Positions 24,598 to 35,835 of a DNA stretch of 64,000 bases are shown one piece after another; positions within the stretch are counted from its first letter, which is position 1, and the number at the start of each line of letters is the position of its first letter. Source of the stretch: Anomaloglossus baeobatrachus (Eukaryota > Chordata > Amphibia > Anura > Aromobatidae); assembly GCF_048569485.1 (NCBI RefSeq), contig NW_027442066.1, positions 186,001-250,000 of the forward strand, given 5' to 3'. The position numbers and the translations under genes were made by a program. The notes beneath the pieces were generated by a model. That model had not been told where the DNA came from and made no database searches. It was given only the letters and a program-made list of their open reading frames with translations.

Positions 24598-24720
24598 GTT
24601 GTTGGAAAGGCAGCATTTTGGTAGCCAACAGTTTGCATATGATGAAAGTCAACCTCCAAGCCATTTCATGCCCTTCTAAAAGCATGTAAAACACAGCGAG
24701 GGGACTCCAACCACAGTCTC
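24598..24720 (-). pseudogene. hAT fragment at the end of the 221-bp array
   Basis: The minus strand contains a short piece of the KLLATKMLPF block of the transposase followed, toward higher coordinates, by the tail of the 221-bp repeat and a TGTGTTTTACATGCTTTTAG segment. That tail also follows the 234-bp array at 33,160-33,190, showing that both arrays belong to related 3' UTRs. Confidence 0.6.
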
Positions 24721-27534
24721 CCTCGTTGCCACTAACTGGGCCACACACACCCCACTTGACTGGCATCGGTTGAGCCCCCTTTTGAAAAAGAAAAAGATGC
24801 TTTGCATGAAGCACTCTCAAAAATACGCGTGCCTTTCCCGTCCCCTGGCTGACCCAGGGGAAGAAAAGTCCTCTGAGAGCCATGACTTGTTCATCTTGGT
24901 TCTTTTAGAGACACAGCGAGGGGACTCCAACCACAGTCTCCCTCGTTGCCACTAACTGGGCCACACACACCCCACTTGACTGGCATCGGTTGACCCCCCC
25001 TTTTGACAAAGAAAAAGATGCTTTGCATGAAGCACTCTCAAAAATACGCGTGCCTTTCCCGTCCCCTGGCTGACCCAGGGGAAGAAAAGTCCTCTGAGAG
25101 CCATGACTTGTTCATCTTGGTTCTTTTAGAGACACAGCGAGGGGACTCCAACCACAGTCTCCCTCGTTGCCACTAACTGGGCCACACACACCCCACTTGA
25201 CTGGCATCGGTTGACCCCCCCTTTTGACAAAGAAAAAGATGCTTTTCATGAAGCACTCTCAAAAATACGCGTGCCTTTCCCGTCCCCTGGCTGACCCAGG
25301 GGAAGAAAAGTCCTCTGAGAGCCATGACTTGTTCATCTTGGTTCTTTTAGAGACACAGCGAGGGGACTCCAACCACAGTCTCCCTCGTTGCCACTAACTG
25401 GGCCACACACACCCCACTTGACTGGCATCGGTTGACCCCCCCTTTTGACAAAGAAAAAGATGCTTTGCATGAAGCACTCTCAAAAATACGCGTGCCTTTC
25501 CCGTCCCCTGGCTGACCCAGGGGAAGAAAAGTCCTCTGAGAGCCATGACTTGTTCATCTTGGTTCTTTTAGAGACACAGCGAGGGGACTCCAACCACAGT
25601 CTCCCTCGTTGCCACTAACTGGGCCACACACACCCCACTTGACTGGCATCGGTTGAGCCCCCTTTTGAAAAAGAAAAAGATGCTTTGCATGAAGCACTCT
25701 CAAAAATACGCGTGCCTTTCCCGTCCCCTGGCTGACCCAGGGGAAGAAAAGTCCTCTGAGAGCCATGACTTGTTCATCTTGGTTCTTTTAGAGACACAGC
25801 GAGGGGACTCCAACCACAGTCTCCCTCGTTGCCACTAACTGGGCCACACACACCCCACTTGACTGGCATCGGTTGACCCCCCCTTTTGACAAAGAAAAAG
25901 ATGCTTTTCATGAAGCACTCTCAAAAATACGCGTGCCTTTCCCGTCCCCTGGCTGACCCAGGGGAAGAAAAGTCCTCTGAGAGCCATGACTTGTTCATCT
26001 TGGTTCTTTTAGAGACACAGCGAGGGGACTCCAACCACAGTCTCCCTCGTTGCCACTAACTGGGCCACACACACCCCACTTGACTGGCATCGGTTGACCC
26101 CCCCTTTTGACAAAGAAAAAGATGCTTTGCATGAAGCACTCTCAAAAATACGCGTGCCTTTCCCGTCCCCTGGCTGACCCAGGGGAAGAAAAGTCCTCTG
26201 AGAGCCATGACTTGTTCAATTTGGTTCTTTTAGAGACACAGCGAGGGGACTCCAACCACAGTCTCCCTCGTTGCCACTAACTGGGCCACACACACCCCAC
26301 TTGACTGGCATCGGTTGAGCCCCCTTTTGAAAAAGAAAAAGATGCTTTGCATGAAGCACTCTCAAAAATACGCGTGCCTTTCCCGTCCCCTGGCTGACCC
26401 AGGGGAAGAAAAGTCCTCTGAGAGCCATGACTTGTTCATCTTGGTTCTTTTAGAGACACAGCGAGGGGACTCCAACCACAGTCTCCCTCGTTGCCACTAA
26501 CTGGGCCACACACACCCCACTTGACTGGCATCGGTTGAGCCCCCCTTTTGACAAAGAAAAAGATGCTTTGCATGAAGCACTCTCAAAAATACGCGTGCCT
26601 TTCCCGTCCCCTGGCTGACCCAGGGGAAGAAAAGTCCTCTGAGAGCCATGACTTGTTCATCTTGGTTCTTTTAGAGACACAGCGAGGGGACTCCAACCAC
26701 AGTCTCCCTCGTTGCCACTAACTGGGCCACACACACCCCACTTGACTGGCATCGGTTGACCCCCCCTTTTGACAAAGAAAAAGATGCTTTTCATGAAGCA
26801 CTCTCAAAAATACGCGTGCCTTTCCCGTCCCCTGGCTGACCCAGGGGAAGAAAAGTCCTCTGAGAGCCATGACTTGTTCATCTTGGTTCTTTTAGAGACA
26901 CAGCGAGGGGACTCCAACCACAGTCTCCCTCGTTGCCACTAACTGGGCCACACACACCCCACTTGACTGGCATCGGTTGAGCCCCCTTTTGAAAAAGAAA
27001 AAGATGCTTTGCATGAAGCACTCTCAAAAATACGCGTGCCTTTCCCGTCCCCTGGCTGACCCAGGGGAAGAAAAGTCCTCTGAGAGCCATGACTTGTTCA
27101 TCTTGGTTCTTTTAGAGACACAGCGAGGGGACTCCAACCACAGTCTCCCTCGTTGCCACTAACTGGGCCACACACACCCCACTTGACTGGCATCGGTTGA
27201 CCCCCCCTTTTGACAAAGAAAAAGATGCTTTGCATGAAGCACTCTCAAAAATACGCGTGCCTTTCCCGTCCCCTGGCTGACCCAGGGGAAGAAAAGTCCT
27301 CTGAGAGCCATGACTTGTTCATCTTGGTTCTTTTAGAGACACAGCGAGGGGACTCCAACCACAGTCTCCCTCGTTGCCACTAACTGGGCCACACACACCC
27401 CACTTGACTGGCATCGGTTGACCCCCCCTTTTGACAAAGAAAAAGATGCTTTGCATGAAGCACTCTCAAAAATACGCGTGCCTTTCGCCTCCCCTGGCTG
27501 ACCCAGGGGAAGAAAAGTCCTCTGAGAGCCAGGT
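24721..27534 (-). repeat. 221-bp tandem array, about 13 units, derived from transposase 3' end
   Basis: About 13 units of 220-221 bp. On the minus strand each unit begins with codons for KMNKSWLSEDFSSPGSA, clearly the transposase C-terminus (IKMNKSWIQKEFTTPVSS), followed by a 3' UTR-like part (GAGAGTGCTTCATGCAAA, compare GAATGTGCTTGATGCAAA in the 234-bp unit). Three variants (GAGCCCCC..GAAAAAG, GACCCCCC..GACAAAG with GCTTTGCATG, and with GCTTTTCATG) recur with a spacing of about 662 bp, a trimer-like higher-order pattern. Confidence 0.93.
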
Positions 27535-27745
27535 CCACATTGTCAGTGGACAGACACGTGTGCTTATCTGCCAGCAGACCCCCAGCAGCACTGAAGACAG
27601 GTTCCGAGAGAACGCTGGCTGCAGGACACGACAAGATCCTCAAGGCGTACGTGGCGAGCTCAGGCAATTTATCCAGATTGGAAGCCTAAAATGAGCAGGG
27701 CTCAAGTTGCACAATAATGGAATCGATGTTTCTTTGCATATACTC
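27535..27745 (-). pseudogene. hAT dimerisation domain, source of the 221-bp array
   Basis: The minus strand encodes the ELATYALRILSCPAASV block, then LSEPVFSAAGG and the ADKHTCLSTDNVD end of the dimerisation region of a distinct hAT subfamily. The catalytic Glu is kept in SEPVFS. Its downstream 3' end runs directly into the 221-bp array, which therefore is the expanded C-terminus and 3' UTR of this copy. An in-frame stop precedes the block. Confidence 0.85.
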
Positions 27746-27748
27746 ATA

Positions 27749-28033
27749 TATCTGTGTGTCTCCCTCTTTTTCCTTGTCCAGCTGTTTTGTTTTCACATGA
27801 GTATATGTCCTTGTCACTTTCCCATGTGTTTGTGTTATGTTGTGAGTTGTTTGTCACCTTTTGGACACCTTTCAGGGTGTTTTCTAGGTGTTTTACTGTG
27901 TTTGTGATTGCCTGCCATTGTTTCCTATGGGCTCGAGTTCGGTTCGTCGAACGTTCGACGAGCCGAACTCGAGCCAGACCCCCCGTTCGGCGAACCGCCT
28001 CAAGCCGAACCGGGACCGGTTCGCTCATCTCTA
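27749..28033 (+). repeat. hAT 3' terminal segment, with 42-nt palindrome
   Basis: This is about 97% identical to 33,203-33,490, ending GGTTCGCTCATCTCTA. A 42-base palindrome with one mismatched pair, CTCGAG to CTCGAG with AACGTT at its centre, lies at 27,932-27,973. The segment directly abuts the target duplication GTGACAAT at 28,034. Confidence 0.85.
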
Positions 28034-28110
28034 GTGACAATGTCATCAAAATGAACAAGTCATGGATCCATAAGGAATTTACTACCCCTGTGTCATCCTG
28101 GGGAGAGTAA
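28034..28110 (+). pseudogene. C-terminal codons of the split hAT transposase
   Basis: After the duplicated GTGACAAT the transposase reading resumes with IKMNKSWIHKEFTTPVSS and ends in WGE and a TAA at 28,108. Compared with the uninterrupted copy at 21,445-21,560, 15 bp (codons for DRLTF) are missing just after the duplication, a small in-frame loss. Confidence 0.85.
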
Positions 28111-31100
28111 ATGCTTGTTGATTTGGAATGTGCTTGATGCAAATCAAAACATCCTGTTTGCAACTAGGGCCCAAGTGCTGCCACTGATGGGGTGGGTGTC
28201 TGTGTGGCCCAATTTTTGGAAAAAAGGGAGACTCCGCTTGGAGTAACCCTTGCTTGCTGTGTTTTTAAAAGAAGCCAAGATGAACAGAGCTGGGATCAGG
28301 AAAGACTTTGCTACCTACCCCGGTGTCATCCTGGGGACGGTTAAGAATAGCGTATTTTTGAATGTGCTTGATGCAAATGTAGCTGTGAAGTGTACAACTG
28401 GGGCACAACTGCTGCCACTGAAGGGGTGGGTGTGTGTGGGGCCCAATTTTTGGAAAAAAGGGAGACTCCGCTTGGAGTAACCCTTGCTTGCTGTGTTTTT
28501 AAAAGAAGCCAAGATGAACAGAGCTGGGATCAGGAAAGACTTTGCTACCTACCCCGGTGTCATCTTGGGGACGGTTAATTATGGCGTATTTTTGAATGTG
28601 CTTGATGCAAATCAAAACATCCTGTTTGCAACTAGGGCCCAAGTGCTGCCACTGATGGGGTGGGTGTCTGTGTGGCCCAATTTTTGGAAAAAAGGGAGAC
28701 TCCGCTTGGAGTAACCCTTGCTTGCTGTGTTTTTAAAAGAAGCCAAGATGAACAGAGCTGGGATCAGGAAAGACTTTGCTACCTACCCCGGTGTCATCCT
28801 GGGGACGGTTAAGAATAGCGTATTTTTGAATGTGCTTGATGTAAATGTAGCTGTGAAGTGTACAACTGGGGCACAACTGCTGCCACTGAAGGGGTGGGTG
28901 TGTGTGGGGCCCAATTTTTGGAAAAAAGGGAGACTCCGCTTGGAGTAACCCTTGCTTGCTGTGTTTTTAAAAGAAGCCAAGATGAACAGAGCTGGGATCA
29001 GGAAAGACTTTGCTACCTACCCCGGTGTCATCCTGGGGACGGTTAATTATGGCGTATTTTTGAATGTGCTTGATGCAAATCAAAACATCCTGTTTGCAAC
29101 TAGGGCCCAAGTGCTGCCACTGATGGGGTGGGTGTCTGTGTGGCCCAATTTTTGGAAAAAAGGGAGACTCCGCTTGGAGTAACCCTTGCTTGCTGTGTTT
29201 TTAAAAGAAGCCAAGATGAACAGAGCTGGGATCAGGAAAGACTTTGCTACCTACCCCGGTGTCATCCTGGGGACGGTTAAGAATAGCGTATTTTTGAATG
29301 TGCTTGATGCAAATGTAGCTGTGAAGTGTACAACTGGGGCACAACTGCTGCCACTGAAGGGGTGGGTGTGTGTGGGGCCCAATTTTTGGAAAAAAGGGAG
29401 ACTCCGCTTGGAGTAACCCTTGCTTGCTGTGTTTTTAAAAGAAGCCAAGATGAACAGAGCTGGCATCAGTAAAGACTTTGCTACCTACCCCGGTGTCATC
29501 CTGGGGACGGTTAATTATGGCGTATTTTTGAATGTGCTTGATGCAAATCAAAACATCCTGTTTGCAACTAGGGCCCAAGTGCTGCCACTGATGGGGTGGG
29601 TGTCTGTGTGGCCCAATTTTTGGAAAAAAGGGAGACTCCGCTTGGAGTAACCCTTGCTTGCTGTGTTTTTAAAAGAAGCCAAGATGAACAGAGCTGGGAT
29701 CAGGAAAGACTTTGCTACCTACCCCGGTGTCATCCTGGGGACGGTTAATTATGGCGTATTTTTGAATGTGCTTGATGCAAATCAAAACATCCTGTTTGCA
29801 ACTAGGGCCCAAGTGCTGCCACTGATGGGGTGGGTGTCTGTGTGGCCCAATTTTTGGAAAAAAGGGAGACTCCGCTTGGAGTAACCCTTGCTTGCTGTGT
29901 TTTTAAAAGAAGCCAAGATGAACAGAGCTGGGATCAGGAAAGACTTTGCTACCTACCCCGGTGTCATCCTGGGGACGGTTAATTATGGCGAATTTTGGAA
30001 TGTGCTTGATGGAAATCAAAACATCCTGTTTGCAACTAGGGCCCAAGTGCTGCCACTGATGGGGTGGGTGTCTGTGTGGCCCAATTTTTGGAAAAAAGGG
30101 AGACTCCGCTTGGAGTAACCCTTGCTTGCTGTGTTTTTAAAAGAAGCCAAGATGAACAGAGCTGGGATCAGGAAAGACTTTGCTACCTACCCCGGTGTCA
30201 TCCTGGGGACGGTTAATTATGGCGTATTTTTGAATGTGCTTGATGCAAATCAAAACATCCTGTTTGCAACTAGGGCCCAAGTGCTGCCACTGATGGGGTG
30301 GGTGTCTGTGTGGCCCAATTTTTGGAAAAAAGGGAGACTCCGCTTGGAGTAACCCTTGCTTGCTGTGTTTTTAAAAGAAGCCAAGATGAACAGAGCTGGG
30401 ATCAGGAAAGACTTTGCTACCTACCCCGGTGTCATCCTGGGGACGGTTAATTATGGCGTATTTTTGAATGTGCTTGATGCAAATCAAAACATCCTGTTTG
30501 CAACTAGGGCCCAAGTGCTGCCACTGATGGGGTGGGTGTCTGTGTGGCCCAATTTTTGGAAAAAAGGGAGACTCCGCTTGGAGTAACCCTTGCTTGCTGT
30601 GTTTTTAAAAGAAGCCAAGATGAACAGAGCTGGGATCAGGAAAGACTTTGCTACCTACCCCGGTGTCATCCTGGGGACGGTTAAGAATAGCGTATTTTTG
30701 AATGTGCTTGATGCAAATGTAGCTGTGAAGTGTACAACTGGGGCACAACTGCTGCCACTGAAGGGGTGGGTGTGTGTGGGGCCCAATTTTTGGAAAAAAG
30801 GGAGACTCCGCTTGGAGTAACCCTTGCTTGCTGTGTTTTTAAAAGAAGCCAAGATGAACAGAGCTGGGATCAGGAAAGACTTTGCTACCTACCCCGGTGT
30901 CATCTTGGGGACGGTTAATTATGGCGTATTTTTGAATGTGCTTGATGCAAATCAAAACATCCTGTTTGCAACTAGGGCCCAAGTGCTGCCACTGATGGGG
31001 TGGGTGTCTGTGTGGCCCAATTTTTGGAAAAAAGGGAGACTCCGCTTGGAGTAACCCTTGCTTGCTGTGTTTTTAAAAGAAGCCAAGATGAACAGAGCTG

Positions 31101-33170
31101 GGATCAGGAAAGACTTTGCTACCTACCCCGGTGTCATCCTGGGGACGGTTAAGAATAGCGTATTTTTGAATGTGCTTGATGTAAATGTAGCTGTGAAGTG
31201 TACAACTGGGGCACAACTGCTGCCACTGAAGGGGTGGGTGTGTGTGGGGCCCAATTTTTGGAAAAAAGGGAGACTCCGCTTGGAGTAACCCTTGCTTGCT
31301 GTGTTTTTAAAAGAAGCCAAGATGAACAGAGCTGGCATCAGGAAAGACTTTGCTACCTACCCCGGTGTCATCCTGGGGACGGTTAATTATGGCGTATTTT
31401 TGAATGTGCTTGATGCAAATCAAAACATCCTGTTTGCAACTAGGGCCCAAGTGCTGCCACTGATGGGGTGGGTGTCTGTGTGGCCCAATTTTTGGAAAAA
31501 AGGGAGACTCCGCTTGGAGTAACCCTTGCTTGCTGTGTTTTTAAAAGAAGCCAAGATGAACAGAGCTGGGATCAGGAAAGACTTTGCTACCTACCCCGGT
31601 GTCATCCTGGGGACGGTTAATTATGGCGTATTTTTGAATGTGCTTGATGCAAATCAAAACATCCTGTTTGCAACTAGGGCCCAAGTGCTGCCACTGATGG
31701 GGTGGGTGTCTGTGTGGCCCAATTTTTGGAAAAAAGGGAGACTCCGCTTGGAGTAACCCTTGCTTGCTGTGTTTTTAAAAGAAGCCAAGATGAACAGAGC
31801 TGGGATCAGGAAAGACTTTGCTACCTACCCCGGTGTCATCCTGGGGACGGTTAATTATGGCGAATTTTGGAATGTGCTTGATGGAAATCAAAACATCCTG
31901 TTTGCAACTAGGGCCCAAGTGCTGCCACTGATGGGGTGGGTGTCTGTGTGGCCCAATTTTTGGAAAAAAGGGAGACTCCGCTTGGAGTAACCCTTGCTTG
32001 CTGTGTTTTTAAAAGAAGCCAAGATGAACAGAGCTGGGATCAGGAAAGACTTTGCTACCTACCCCGGTGTCATCCTGGGGACGGTTAATTATGGCGTATT
32101 TTTGAATGTGCTTGATGCAAATCAAAACATCCTGTTTGCAACTAGGGCCCAAGTGCTGCCACTGATGGGGTGGGTGTCTGTGTGGCCCAATTTTTGGAAA
32201 AAAGGGAGACTCCGCTTGGAGTAACCCTTGCTTGCTGTGTTTTTAAAAGAAGCCAAGATGAACAGAGCTGGGATCAGGAAAGACTTTGCTACCTACCCCG
32301 GTGTCATCCTGGGGACGGTTAATTATGGCGTATTTTTGAATGTGCTTGATGCAAATCAAAACATCCTGTTTGCAACTAGGGCCCAAGTGCTGCCACTGAT
32401 GGGGTGGGTGTCTGTGTGGCCCAATTTTTGGAAAAAAGGGAGACTCCGCTTGGAGTAACCCTTGCTTGCTGTGTTTTTAAAAGAAGCCAAGATGAACAAG
32501 TCATGGGTCAGCAAAGACTTTATCTACCTACCCCGGTGTCATCCTGGGGACGGATAAGAATGGCGTATTTTTGAATGTGCTTGATGCAAATCAAAACATC
32601 CTGTTTGCAACTAGGGCCCAAGTCCTGCCACTGATGGGGTGGGTGTCTGTGTGGCCCAATTTTTGGAAAAAAGGGAGACTCCGCTTGGAGTAACCCTTGC
32701 TTGCTGTGTTTTTAAAAGAAGCCAAGATGAACAGAGCTGGGATCAGGAAAGACTTTGCTACCTACCCCGGTGTCATCCTGGGGACGGTTAATTATGGCGT
32801 ATTTTTGAATTTGCTTGATGCAAATCAAAACATCCTGTTTGCAACTAGGGCCCAAGTGCTGCCACTGATGGGGTGGGTGTCTGTGTGGCCCAATTTTTGG
32901 AAAAAAGGGAGACTCCGCTTGGAGTAACCCTTGCTTGCTGTGTTTTTAAAAGAAGCCAAGATGAACAGAGCTGGGATCAGGAAAGACTTTGCTACCTACC
33001 CCGGTGTCATCCTGGGGACGGTTAAGAATAGCGTATTTTTGAATGTGCTTGATGCAAATGTAGCTGTGAAGTGTACAACTGGGGCACAACTGCTGCCACT
33101 GAAGGGGTGGGTGTGTGTGGGACCCAATTTTTGGAAAAAAGGGAGACTCCGCTTGGAGTCACCTTGCGGT
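28111..33170 (+). repeat. 234-bp tandem array, about 21 units, derived from transposase 3' end
   Basis: Units of 234 bp (one of 235) start near 28,250 and repeat to 33,164. Each carries a decayed re-copy of the transposase C-terminus (KMNRAGIRKDFATYPGVILG, compare KMNKSWIHKEFTTPVSS) plus 3' UTR sequence. There are two main unit types, one with AATTATGGCGTATTT and AATCAAAACATCC, one with AAGAATAGCGTATTT and AATGTAGCTGTGAAG. The unit at 32,462 keeps the older AACAAGTCATGG form. The 76-codon open frames in each unit are a by-product of a length divisible by three. Confidence 0.95.
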
Positions 33171-33490
33171 GTTTTACATGATTTTAGAATGGCGTGCCAT
33201 GCCTATATCTGTGTGTCCTCCTCTTTTTCCTTGTCCAGCTGTTTTGTTTTCGCATGAGTATATGTCCTTGTCACTTTCCCATGTGTTTGTGTTGTGTTGT
33301 GAGTTGTTTGTCACCTTTTGGACACCTTTGAGGGTGTTTTCTAGGTGTTTTACTGTGTTTGTGATTGCCTGCCATTGTTTCCTATTGGCTCGAGTTCGGT
33401 TCGTCGAACGTTCGACGAGCCGAACTCGAACGGGAGCTCCGTTCGGCGAACCGACCTCGAGCCGAACCGGGACCGGTTCGCTCATCTCTA
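33171..33490 (+). repeat. hAT 3' terminal segment of the main element
   Basis: It begins after the last 234-bp unit, contains the same palindrome as the nested element (33,389-33,430) and ends with the terminal inverted repeat at 33,490 (complement TAGAGATGAGCGAACCGG). It marks the right end of the hAT nest. Confidence 0.85.
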
Positions 33491-33960
33491 CTCCTGGACA
33501 TAGCATTCGAATTACCAGGTCCCTGAAGGCTGAAATGCGTAGTGGCCGGAAATCATGAACAATTACAATGGGCGTATGTGCTGTAGATCCTGCGTCAGTT
33601 GTAGCTTGGAACTTTGTCTTTTCACGGATTTGCCCGTCTCTCATGGTGTTGGGCTATTTTCGGATCAAAATGGTGTGTCCCTCCTTGGCCCGTATCATGG
33701 GTTATTTCAGGGGCAAATTTAACTCTCTTAGCACTTTTCTCCTTAATTGTGGCCGTTGAATTGTGGGGTCAAGGTCTATCCAACCAGCATATTTGTTGTT
33801 TTTCAGACAATTTAGGGCTCGTGCATAGTAATAATAACACAGGTTTCCAAGGGTAAAAATTTTTGAAAGATGTGATTTTTTTCATACTTTTGATCATTGG
33901 ACTCAGTAAAAATATTGAAAAAATATCATCACGTACAGTTTTTTCACAAACACTGATTCT
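33491..33960. other. No gene seen; probable upstream part of the ancient gene at 34,711
   Basis: Short open frames only. GGTTTCCAAGGGTAAAAATT at 33,842 resembles GGTTTCCAAAAGGTTAGAAT at 34,709, so part of this segment may be related to the gene that follows, but I could not follow a protein match. Confidence 0.25.
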
Positions 33961-33965
33961 ATAGG

Positions 33966-34705
33966 TGTTAGGGCCAGGTGGACGGGCAGACCCAGGAGGT
34001 GGATCCACTGGGCCGAACACCTTAATGAAGGCAAGGGGTCCGGTAGCCGGAGCACTACGGGTAGCAGGACAGTCCGTGCAAAAGAGTGGAATGGAGAAGT
34101 CCCTGGGACCACGGAGTCACTGATGGTAGTCCGGGTGACGGAGCTCAGGTTCGGAGGCCGAGATGTCAGGCAGAGTCCGGAACCGATGGAGCGAGAGGAC
34201 GGGTCACCACAGGGATCAGAGATGGTACGGACTGACGGGATGGCAGATAGTCAGCGTTCGGGGTTCGGGAATCGGCAGGACCGGATGGCGAGGCAGGAGC
34301 GGCTCTAGAAGAGAGATAGGTAAGTATATCACAGAGACACAAGGAGACCTGACTCCTAGCTTAGGAAACACGAAGAACAGGCCCCGCCCACTTGGACATT
34401 AAACCCCTTTATACCCTGTACCTGTGTGTTCAATTTCCTGTCAGTGGACGCTGGCCCTTTAAGAGAGGGTCAATGACCGCGCGCGCGCCCTAATGCGCAT
34501 GCGCGAGGCCCGGGTGCCAGAAGCCAGGGCAGGGAGCGGTGTATAGGAAGCAGGGGAGCCGGCCTGGAGCAGGGCTGCCGACGGGCGCCGGGAGCGGGGA
34601 CCGGGCCGCCTGGGGACCGCAGGTGGTGGAGGCTGGAGACCGTGGAGCGGGGGATGTCTGCCAGAGGAGCCGGGGAGCGAAGCAGGGGACCCGGAGAGCG
34701 TGACA
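33966..34705 (-). mobile_element. Solo LTR, 740 bp (LTR retrotransposon fossil)
   Basis: The ends are TGTTAGGG and GTGACA, flanked by the 5-bp duplication ATAGG (33,961-33,965 and 34,706-34,710). GC-rich interior. Orientation is probably minus, since the complement begins TGTCACGCTCTCCGG, a start I associate with frog Ty3-type LTRs (recollection, not checked). No internal region remains, so it is a solo LTR left by recombination. Confidence 0.85.
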
Positions 34706-34922
34706 ATAGGTTTCCAAAAGGTTAGAATTCTGAAAAGATTCCCTCCATACTTTTCTGAAGATGGTGCTCTAGTGTATTCAAGCGATGTTCCTGTGCTGAT
34801 GGAAAATGTAACATTAAGTACAATGTGAGCGAGTGGAGACACGTCATTGTTTCATCCAAAAAGTCTGAAAGCTGTGCTACTGCTCAATGGCAGTAAGTAT
34901 TCTTCAGTGTGTGTAGGGCATG

Positions 34923-35835
34923 TGTCGCGGGCAGAGGGGCCACGCACGCTACGCTCGGGTTCGGGGACTTCTGCTGCTGCTGCTGCTCGGTGGCTCGAGC
35001 GGAGGGCCAGATCCGGGGACTCGAGCAGCGCTCCTCGCCCACGAGTGAAAAGGGGGTGGTTTGTTTGGGGAGATAGTTAGTGACGTCACCCACAGGTCGT
35101 GGTGATAATGGGCACCACCACTGCTGGTGACGGGGATCCCGGGAGCGATGGCAGGGAGCAGCTAGGATGTTGGTTCCCCCTCCGTGGGTAGGGGTTGGTG
35201 ATCCCGGGGCCCGGTGGCGGTACGGGGAGGCTGGATGGCTGGGGTGTACGTACCGAGGGAGCCCGTTTGCCCGCAGGCGCTGGCCCTTGGATCTCTAGCC
35301 TATGGCGGTGGCTTTTTATCCTCACGGTGTGGACGGTTGCCTTCTGTCGGGTCTTGGGTGTTAGGGAACCCCTGGGATTCCGGTCACTCTCGGATTTGAC
35401 CATTGTCGGCGGCTCCTAGCCTGGTCAGGGTCCAATGGCCCTGCCTTTGTGCTTGGTACAGATCCGCTCACCGGTTCAGTTCCCCTCGGGTCACCGCCCG
35501 TCCCCGGTCCTACGGTTCAGCTGACTTGTACCACCTCCTGCAGACGGCCACCACCGTCTGCCGACCTTGCTGACAGTGCCTGGGCTCCTACCCAGACACT
35601 AACAGTTTCTGTCCTCTCACTTTCCACTACAAAACTAAACTAACTGCTTTTCCCGCCTCCAGGCCTGTGAACTCCTCGGTGGGTGGGGCCAACCGCCTGG
35701 CTCCGCCCCACCTGGTGTGGACATCAGACCCTGGAGGAGGCAACAAGGATTTTGTGTGACTGATGTAGACTATCCAGGGGAGGGGGTGTGTGTGATTTTG
35801 TGTTTGTGACTACCTGGCTAGTCCAGGGCGTCACA
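34923..35835 (-). mobile_element. Solo LTR, about 913 bp (LTR retrotransposon fossil)
   Basis: The ends are TGTCGCGG and GGCGTCACA, flanked by CATG at 34,919-34,922 and 35,836-35,839. The complement starts TGTGACGCCCTGGACTAGCC, so it most likely lies in minus orientation. The gene around it reads through the insertion point once one duplication is set aside. It contains a short CTG run near 34,970. Confidence 0.8.

Larger units (their letters stand above)
10341..28033 (+). mobile_element. Nested 17.7-kb hAT-type unit with perfect 8-bp TSD
   Basis: Left terminus TAGAGTTGAGCGCGGTTCG and right terminus (complement) TAGAGATGAGCGAACCGG share 11 of the first 12 bases, and both have subterminal palindromes. 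The unit carries a leader with TATA, a 6-kb 138-bp array, then a patchwork of older hAT copies in minus orientation and a 3' terminal segment almost identical to that of the host element (27,749-28,033 against 33,203-33,490). It has no plus-strand transposase gene of its own, so it would have moved with transposase supplied in trans, unless its interior was rearranged after insertion. Confidence 0.82.
2740..33490 (+). mobile_element. Large hAT transposon (5' truncated) with a nested second element
   Basis: Parts in order: leader with TATA box (2,740-3,099), 138-bp array (3,100-6,572), transposase gene (6,703-10,340, resuming at 28,034-28,110), 234-bp array (28,111-33,170) and 3' terminal segment ending GGTTCGCTCATCTCTA at 33,490. 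The coding region is interrupted by the unit at 10,341-28,033. The 5' terminal repeat is lost at the junction with 2,492-2,739. With the nested unit removed it would be about 13 kb, very long for a hAT element, because of its two satellites. The 8 bases after the right end are CTCCTGGA; no matching left duplication is in view. Confidence 0.8.

Noticed and set aside
28250-33164. Repeated 76-codon open frames in the 234-bp array
   Set aside because: Same by-product of unit length 234; the recognisable part is a decayed transposase C-terminus and the rest is former 3' UTR.
24721-33170. CRISPR-like or other prokaryotic direct-repeat arrays
   Set aside because: Units are contiguous without unique spacers, and the context is eukaryotic transposons.
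34459-35419. Several 60-127 codon open frames in GC-rich sequence
   Set aside because: They fall within solo LTRs and have low-complexity Pro/Arg composition from GC-rich DNA.
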